NCBI GenBank assembly: GCA_021521415.1 | Contig: JAIQDT010014645.1 | Coordinates: forward strand, 41,001 to 105,000 | Origin: Bidens hawaiensis | Taxonomy: Eukaryota; Streptophyta; Magnoliopsida; Asterales; Asteraceae | Direction of reading: 5' to 3' | DNA length: 64,000 nucleotides | In this document: positions 57,061 to 64,000 of the stretch, piece by piece | Numbering within the stretch: the stretch's first letter is position 1 | Layout: each line of letters begins with the position of its first letter | Notes under the pieces: model-generated | Databases searched by the model: none | What the model was told of the DNA's origin: nothing | What the model saw: the letters and a program-made list of their open reading frames with translations, nothing else | Made by a program: the position numbers and the translations under genes

Positions 57061-58640
57061 ATGATTCTGATTAAGAAAATAACTAAAGCACTTCGGGTAG
57101 GGAAACCTGATTTTCTTGAATCAATGAAAAAGGATTCAAAAATAAAACAAATCCCTGGTACGAATATAACTCAAGAAGTTATAAAACCAGAAGAAAAGTA
57201 TTTCCTTGAAATACAAAAATACCAAAAAATAGAAGCATTACTTGAAAGAGTATGCTCAGAAAATCCTATTGATCCAGAAAAATCCAAAAATTGGATGAAG
57301 GCATCAATAAAATTAATAGACCCTAAGACTGTAATTAGGGTAAAGCCAATAAAATACAGTCCACAGGACAGAGAAGAGTTTAACAAACAAATTAAAGAGT
57401 TACTAGAACTAAAATTAATTGTTCCAAGTAAATCACCTCATATGTCATTAGCTTTTCTAGTTGAAAATGAAGCTGAGAAAAGAAGAGGAAAGAAGCGAAT
57501 AGTCGTAAATTATAAAGCGGTTAATGCAGCAACAATAGGAGATAGTCATATTCTTCCTTGCATGCAAGAATTATTAACCCTCTTAAGGAGAAAACCATAT
57601 TTTCTAGTTTTGACTGCAAAAGTGGTTTTTGGCAGGTACTGTTAGATGAAGAATCTCAGTTATTAACTGCATTTACATGTCTTGATGATCATTATCAATG
57701 GAAGGTAGTCCATTTCGGATTAAAACAATCACCTAGCATATTTCAAAGACATATGCAGAATGCTTTAAGAGGATTAGAAGATTATTTTACCGTTTACGTA
57801 GACGATATCATAATATTTTCTAACCCTGAGGAACATCACTATTTTCATGTTTTATCGGTTTTAAAAATAATTGAAAAATATGGAATTATTTTGTCAAAAA
57901 AGAAAGCAAATCATTTTAAAACAAAGATAAACTTTTTAGGTCTAGAAATAGATCAAGGAACTCATTATCCACAAAAACATATTTTGGAAAATTTACATAA
58001 ATTTCGAGATACTTTAGAAGATAAAAAACATCTACAGAAATTTCTTGGTGTTTTAACTTATGCAGAATGCTACATTCTGAAGCTTGCAAAGCTCAGAAAG
58101 CCGCTACAGGTAAAATTAAAAAAGGATTACGTATGAGATTGGAAAGAATCTGATACAGACTACATTAAAAAGATAAAGAAAAACTTAAAAAGTTTTCCTA
58201 GACTTTATCTTCCAAAAGAAGAAGACTCCCTTATAATTGAAACCGATGCCTTAAAAGATTTTTGGGGAGGGGTCTTAAAGGTAAAAACAGCTGATAGAGA
58301 GGAAATTTGTAAATACACCTCTGGAAGTTTTAAACCAGCTGAAAGAAATTACTACAGTAATGAAAAAGAATTACTGACGGTAAAAAACACCATTTCAAAG
58401 TTTTCTATTTATCTAACCCCTGTAAAATTTATAGTCAGGACAGATAACAAAAACTTCACTTATTTCCTAAAAACAAAAATTTCAGGAGATAACAAACAAG
58501 GACGCCTCGTTAGATGGCATATGTGGTTTTCGAGATATTCCTTTAATATTGAACATCTTGAAGCACCAAAAAATGTGCTAGCTGATAGCTTAACACGTGA
58601 CTTTCGAAATGCGTACGAAATGAGTAAACTTTTTCTATAA
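57061..58640 (+). pseudogene. viral reverse transcriptase and RNase H, broken
   Basis: 57061-57645 reads the RT N-terminal half (KIVPSK-like LIVPSKSPHMSLAF, KKRIVVNYKAVN). A frameshift near 57600 moves the RT core to another frame, with FGLKQSPSIFQRHM and the active-site YVDD at 57795-57806. One in-frame TGA at 58134-58136 separates this from RNase H (58137-58640: IIETDALKDFWGG, YYSNEKELLTVKN, VRTDNKNF). Gene order and motifs are caulimovirid. Confidence 0.9.
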
Positions 58641-58696
58641 ATAGGATACGTCTCTTTCACAAAACTCATCAGAACCATATTTAGAAAACAAATGTG

Positions 58697-59155
58697 ATGG
58701 AAGAAGAGAAAGAAAAAATCAAGGCTCTACGCCTAAAAGAAAAAATTCTTTTAATAGAATTACAAGTTGTGCGACAGCAAATCGTGTTATACAATGAATT
58801 GCTTAACGTCAAAACTGTAAATTCTGTACAGGAAGACGAAAGTCTAAAAACAGAATCTATTCCTTTACAAACGGCTAAAGGTAAAGAAAAATCAAGTCCG
58901 TTGATCCCTGATGCTTTGGGAAAAAACATACATACGGCAAAAGATGAGCCACAATCATTTTCTAGTCTGGAAGCAAATGGCTCCGGTAAAGACGACTCAA
59001 ATCCGTTCACGGCTGATAGTTTGCTAAAAACTATTAAAACCACATATGCTCAAAAGGTGACATCTCCAGGAAATCAAAAGACGAGATTCTACGTCATTTT
59101 TTATGGAGACCACAGAGGAATCTATGAAGATTCGGAAGGAAAGAAATACCTTTAA
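58697..59155 (+). pseudogene. transactivator/viroplasmin-like ORF, first part
   Basis: Coiled-coil start (EEEKEKIKALRLKEKIL), low-complexity middle, then RFYVIFYGDHRGIYEDSE, the RNase H1-like hybrid-binding motif typical of caulimovirus transactivators, which allow reinitiation on polycistronic RNA. I take the ATG at 58697. The stop at 59155 cuts it short. Confidence 0.75.
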
Positions 59156-59172
59156 GGATTACTATCTTTCCC

Positions 59173-59878
59173 ATGCCTGTAATAAAAACAAAGAAAACCT
59201 CACCGGTTAGCTTTTCAAATTCACCATTTGAAAACAGAATGGAGAAAAGAATTGAAATCCAGAATGAAGAAATCGATCTAGTCAGTTTAGACGAATTCCG
59301 ATCGGCTTGGTCAAAAGCCAGGGCCTTTAGTCTTGAAGACTTTGAGTCGAGCATGTATTCACAGAAGAAAAAATTACAAAGAGTCTATACAACTTCTGTC
59401 CGGGAGCAGATCCCATTTAGTCAATCTAGCAATTTCTACTGGATTAATTAAAAATATTTATCCTTCAGCAAACTTATATGAAATCAATTTGTTTACAGAA
59501 GGAATGAAGAAGGCTATAAAAACCTTCAGAAAGAAAATAGCAGCAGACAAAGATGCCAACATGTACATAGAATGCACTTCAGCATTACCAGATTGGTATT
59601 AAGAAAAAAGCTTTCCTGCCCTGCATCTTTTGGAAGTTGGAATAGCCAAAACAAGAAATGTCCAACTTTCCAAAATAATGGAAGAACGAGAAGATGTTAG
59701 CAATTGGGTCTCTATTAGAGTTAATGGGTATCTAAAAATTTTAAAAACCCTTCAACAAATTACGGTTGGAAGTTTCAAGAAAATTAATTACTGCAGCCAA
59801 AACTGTGTAATCATTAGTTACAGTAGAACCCCTCTACCTGTGCATGAAAAGCATGCCATAGAAACCATTGAGCAGTGA
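59173..59878 (+). pseudogene. transactivator-like ORF, later parts in shifted frames
   Basis: Three overlapping frames (59173-59451, 59333-59602, 59630-59878) look like successive pieces of one C-terminal region, split by frameshifts near 59400 and 59600. Similarity to a named motif is weak; assignment is by position. Confidence 0.5.
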
Positions 59879-60154
59879 ATTATCTTCAATAAGCTCGATG
59901 TAGGTCCTGCCATAAAAAAATTATTGTGTCAAGAACTGGCACGCATTATAGAAGATCATGCATGTGAAGAGTGCAGAGAAAGTGACATCCTCCTTGACGA
60001 AATAATGGAGGATACACGTGAATTGGACCCTACGCATGGTTCATTGATTAAAGAAAAGCAAGCATGTGAATAAAGCAGGAGAAGCGACAACCTCTTAGTG
60101 GAATAATGGAGGTCACGTGATTAGGACCCCACCCGGGTTCAATTATGTAAAAAT

Positions 60155-60215
60155 TACGTAAGCACTTACGTAAACAAAAAGAACTTTACGTTCATTTTTC
60201 TTTCTATATATTGTA
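60155..60215 (+). promoter_or_regulatory. 35S-like viral promoter
   Basis: Two TTACGTAA palindromes (60155-60162 and 60167-60174) resemble an as-1 element bound by TGA-type bZIP factors. TATATAT follows at 60205-60211, a spacing like that in CaMV 35S. It sits after the transactivator region as in caulimoviruses. Activity is not known. Confidence 0.75.
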
Positions 60216-60530
60216 ACATATGTAAGGGAATGAGGCATCAAATACTCTCCCAAGAATTTTAATTTTCCTGGTGTAATCTTAGTTATGTGTGAGTAAGCTC
60301 CCCCTTAGGGGAAAATAATGTAAATATCCAAAAGTTCTTCCTTCGGGAAGAACAGTTATGATATAAAAAATTTCCTTTTGTCAACATCTCTGAGTCCTGT
60401 AATGAAACCTGGAGTCCTGGAGTCATTTTTATTTTCGTCAAGGCAGGAGGCCATAGGAAGGTAATGATTGGATTGGTCACTCATCACAAAGGTTCAGAGA
60501 CAATGAAGATCTAAGGTATATCTATCTCAT

Positions 60531-62945
60531 AACTGTTATACTTCAATCATTTTTACTCATTTTTCCTTAAATCAAAAAACTATAATCTTTGAAATAAATT
60601 TCAAAAATCATGAAAACAAGATATCCGCACTTCTGGTATTGTGAGGTGGGGTGAAATGAGGTAAAGTAAGTGATGTAGTGCCTACGTCACTTGGAGTTAT
60701 CACATGATACACTTAGAAAAGTTATAAGTATGGCTTTATTGAAACAAGATCGGGTTTTCAGCTTTTTGTATTTAATTGCTCCCAATCTTCATTTCACATT
60801 TTCACTTAGATTGAGACATGATCGTTGTTTTCAGTTTTTTTTGTTTTATTTTTTGGAAAGTTGTATGAGTAACTACCCGTGGGATAGCATAAAAAATAAA
60901 ATGATGCGAAGTTCTAACAAGGACATCAGGAAATAATCGATAGGTATGAACCAGGACCGTCCCTGAAAACCCCTTAAATTTCCGGATCGGAGAAAAAGAA
61001 ATGCCCCACCCACCTAAAATAATCAAGAAAATGTCATTCAACTATTTGAGCTGAAAACGTATGTTTTCATATAACAATACTCTTCCCACCGTACCAATAA
61101 TTCATTTTGTAAAATTTTGAGTAAAAATATACTCATATATAAAAAAAATATTTTTTTAGAGTATATTGCTATTTTAGTCCATGTAATTTATATCTCATAG
61201 CTCAATCAGCCCAAAATAGATTTTTTGTGCTTATACGCCCCTAATTAACGTTTAATCTAACGATTTCGGCATTTGAAACTATTATCTGTAAGCTTATTTA
61301 ATTATTTTCTTCTTCTTTTTATTAATTCTTTTTTTTTTGGGTGTGTTTTCTTATCACTTTAATTTTATAAAATTGACAAAAAAAAACATGCTAATTAATG
61401 AACCAATTTATTTATTTGATAAAAATGTAAGTTTTGTAACAATTTTTTATTTAATATATTTATTTTTGTCCGTTTGAATAAATTTTATAGATTTCTTTAA
61501 AATCTTATTAATTTAATTAGCAACGTATTTGTTTAATAATAATAATAATATATAATATATTATTACGCTTTAAATAATTTGTTGATTTTTCATTTGTTTG
61601 ATTAAGCTATTCACATTTATCATTTAATACTATTATAATATTTTATTATATCAGTTAGTTATTTAGAGTTTAAACTTTATTTGGGTTTCATATACTCAAT
61701 CTTGAGGTCTTGTTATCGATATAATATTTTATTATATTAGTTAGTTATTTAGAGTTACTTTATTTGGATTTCATATACTCAATCTTGTGGTCTTGTTATC
61801 GGTCCAACAAGCAATCAATACGTGCTAGTTTATTTTTTTTTCGATTTAGAATAAGTTATATACTTTTCTCGGTTTATAATTTATTTGTTTGAACACCCTC
61901 ATTTCTTAACGAACGAAGCACACAATAAAGCCTTGTTTAGTTAGTTAAAATCCAAAAATAAACAGTTTATAAAAAAAATAAGTTGCTTAACTATTAATAA
62001 AATTTTAGAGAAATCTACATATTAAATGTGAGAAAAATATATAACTTATTCAATCAAACGAAAATATATAAATGAAAGTATAACAAAAATATATACATTA
62101 TATTATAATAAATAAGTTGGTTAAGTAATTAATAAATTTTTTGATAAATCTATAAAATAAAGTGATGAAAAAATAAAATAAAAGAAGAATAAACAAAGTA
62201 GGAAAACAAAATAAAGGAAACTTAACATTTATAGACTCAAGGGCTATAAACCACTAAAAAAATTAAATGTTACTGGCCCATTCACACAAAACTTTCATTT
62301 TTGATGGAATGAACTATAAGACATAATCAGATGGCCAAAAATAGCAACTAACAAATTCCTTTTTTTTTTTTGTTTTTTTTTTTAACATTTATGGCCCAAA
62401 AAAGAGTGGGCCCTAATGTATCTCACCTCTCCGACCCGAACCTAATATGGACCATCAATATGGTCAATAAAGAAAACAGGCCACCATGCTTACTTATTAA
62501 ATGAATTAATTCCAGCATCATCAAGATCACCAGTAAGGAAAACTGCCACAATTTTATGAAGGTAGAGGGAAGAAGAACGAAGCTAGTCGGGAGAAGGTAC
62601 TAAATGATCGTTGAGTAAACTTGAAATAACTTAGAATTATATATTGAAAGTTGAAGATTATTACTCTCAGCATTTAGTTTTGGCGACGTCAGGTGATGAT
62701 GGGAGGGGTGAATAGGTGGCGTTCACTAGTTGGATTCATGAACTGAACGAGTTTTACCTCATCCTCATTGTCATGCCTTCGGGCGAGCGTTCACGGTTTC
62801 CCTGGATTGAAAGGCGGTGTATCCCGATGTGGTAAATTTAGTCAGTAGATTATTTGAATGATTTGCTGGCCATTAAAAAAAAGGAAAGTTTACTTAAATA
62901 AGTTCTCCAACATGAATGCTTGTGTTATACTTCTTCCGGTTCGCG
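60531..62945. other. AT-rich stretch right of the viral insertion
   Basis: No coding gene seen. 61100-62320 is very AT-rich with the tandem pair listed separately. 62400-62860 has near-normal GC and could be a fragment of a gene or repeat; no conserved frame found. Confidence 0.4.
61625..61802 (+). repeat. tandem pair of about 90 bases
   Basis: ATAATATTTTATTATAT, GTTAGTTATTTAGAGTT and TTTCATATACTCAATCTTG occur twice in the same order with few changes. Confidence 0.9.
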
Positions 62946-63545
62946 CAGGGGCGAAGTTCATTGGGGACCCGGGATGGGCCCGGTCAATGCCATTTTTTTT
63001 TCTGTTAGTAGGGTAAATTTCGCGATTTTTTTCGAGAATTTTTATAGGTATTAAGCGCGGTTACCCCGATTTATTTTTCCAAAATGCTACCTATCACCAC
63101 TGATTTTTTTTTAATATAATACCCCATCGTTTGAATTTTTTTTTATAAAACCTCGCAGTTTTTATAAACAAAAGTTAAGAAATAGTAGTCGAATAGTAAA
63201 AAAACTTTGTTTTTATAAAACTCAAATTTGAGAGGGCTATTTGTAAAATTAAAACTTGTTTAAACAATACAGAAAAAAAGAACGGGGATTGATTATGGTG
63301 CAGGAAATTACTCGTTTACAATATTAATTGCAGAATTTTAATTTTCAAATGCCAAAGAATACCAATCTCAGTGGTGTTTCAACTATTTCTGAAATATGAA
63401 AAAGTCTTGTGGAAACTTAGAAATGCGAGACATACTATTTGTTGATGGAGTGGTTAGGTTAAGCTTGATACTTCCAGTTTCTACTACAATAACAGAGAGA
63501 GGGTTTTCAGCAATAAAAATATTTAAGAATCGTTGATATGGTTTA
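62946..63545 (+). pseudogene. hAT transposon relic with dimerisation domain
   Basis: Starts CAGGGGCGAAGTTC, a typical hAT end. About 63449-63536 reads GVVRLSLILPVSTTITERGFS then AIKIFKNR, the C-terminal hAT dimerisation motif. The transposase middle is deleted and stops are frequent. Confidence 0.7.
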
Positions 63546-64000
63546 AATTATACATAATTTACATAAATATTTTCTACACTTTTGAGAGCTTTTGAGATGT
63601 TTTTATAAAATAATTTGCCAAATTGGTTCATGTATACATTTTATGGGTTATAAGAGATAACGAGCTAAAACATACATTTTTACTAAATTTGAAACCGACG
63701 AACATAACTTTTAACCGCACCAATGTTGAAATTAGTGAATATGATTTTATGTTGGTTTTAATTTATTTTTATCATAGATATGAAGACAGAAGATTTAGAG
63801 CCGGACATCAAAAGATATAAAAGAATGAATTAGTTATGGGCTCCGAAGAATTCATGGACCAAGATCTTAGGCTATAGTGCTAGAGTATGGCTCAAGTTTT
63901 GTTAAATTTGGAAATTTAAATCCCTATTATTATAACCAAACAAAAGGAAAAAATAAACATAAGAACAAAAACCTAAAAAAAAAAAAAAAACCGTGCGTTG
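63546..64000. other. AT-rich right end
   Basis: Continuation of worn transposon sequence to the window edge; ends in an A run. No gene recognised. Confidence 0.35.

Larger units (their letters stand above)
53283..60530 (+). mobile_element. endogenous caulimovirid, near genome length, decayed
   Basis: Order on one strand: movement protein, small ORFs, coat protein, protease, reverse transcriptase, RNase H, transactivator-like ORF, then a 35S-like promoter and leader. At about 7.2 kb this is close to one caulimovirid genome (7-8 kb). The separate ORFs and a transactivator suggest a relative of Caulimovirus or Soymovirus; I cannot fix the genus. There is no integrase, as normal for this family. 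Most frames are broken, so it is a fossil copy. The linear unit starts just before the movement protein and ends in the leader. Confidence 0.92.

Overview
This is a stretch of a large, repeat-rich plant nuclear genome. The genes are split by spliceosomal introns with GT/AG borders, the gaps are AT-rich, and roughly half of the window is recognisable mobile or viral DNA. The gene families are eudicot-type. The style of the retroelement gag proteins fits an asterid, most likely Asteraceae, but that is an inference from family resemblance and not from any search.

Host genes. (1) A single-exon F-box/kelch protein at 8971-10389 (+), behind a 5' UTR intron. (2) The WD40 mRNA-export factor RAE1 at 16547-23443 (+), 11 coding exons that assemble to 344 codons. 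Its fourth intron is swollen to 4.5 kb by nested transposons. (3) Two tandem SERK/BAK1-type leucine-rich-repeat receptor kinases on the minus strand, copy A (24433-28323) and copy B (30729-35670), each with 11 coding exons. Copy A has lost the AG acceptor in front of the exon that holds the ATP-binding loop. The two copies are almost identical over their last kinase exons, as expected from gene conversion. (4) An ectodomain-only SERK relative at 49296-51410 (+) with seven exons and a stop just after a short proline-rich tail, so it is predicted to be secreted and has no kinase. The three SERK-related genes lie within 27 kb.

Mobile DNA, left to right: an uninterrupted Ty3/gypsy (Tat-like) gag-pol ORF running off the left edge with its LTR (1-about 3546, minus); a hAT-type non-autonomous element with a perfect 8-bp target duplication (4648-5163); a fragment of a reverse-transcriptase-linked nuclease (7998-8638) inside the F-box gene's UTR intron; a 2.4-kb LTR-like block carrying six tandem units (12040-14455); a second hAT element with a perfect duplication (15559-16320); a three-LTR retroelement flanked by one AAAAC duplication inside RAE1 (18269-21861) and a solo LTR of the same family between the SERK genes (29532-29773, duplication CGTAT); a Harbinger-type Myb/SANT relic (37776-38077); a gypsy 5' half joined to a copia 3' half (42096-46621); a Tourist-like MITE (46890-47090); a long-armed foldback element (48366-48750); and hAT ends near 52.5 kb and 62.9 kb.

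Viral DNA. 53283 to about 60530 is a nearly genome-length but decayed endogenous caulimovirid: movement protein, small overlapping ORFs, coat protein with a zinc knuckle, protease, reverse transcriptase/RNase H and a transactivator-like ORF, followed by a 35S-like promoter with two ACGT palindromes and a TATA box. Stops and frameshifts break most of its reading frames. A 19-base G run marks its left edge.

Long stretches without genes (3.5-4.6, 10.4-12.0, 14.5-15.5, 35.7-37.7, 39.9-42.1, 51.5-53.3 and 60.5-62.9 kb) hold AT-rich DNA and worn repeats. The two observations I think most deserve follow-up are the three-LTR element that seems to have moved as one unit, and the SERK cluster with its mix of conversion, splice-site loss and a secreted ectodomain.
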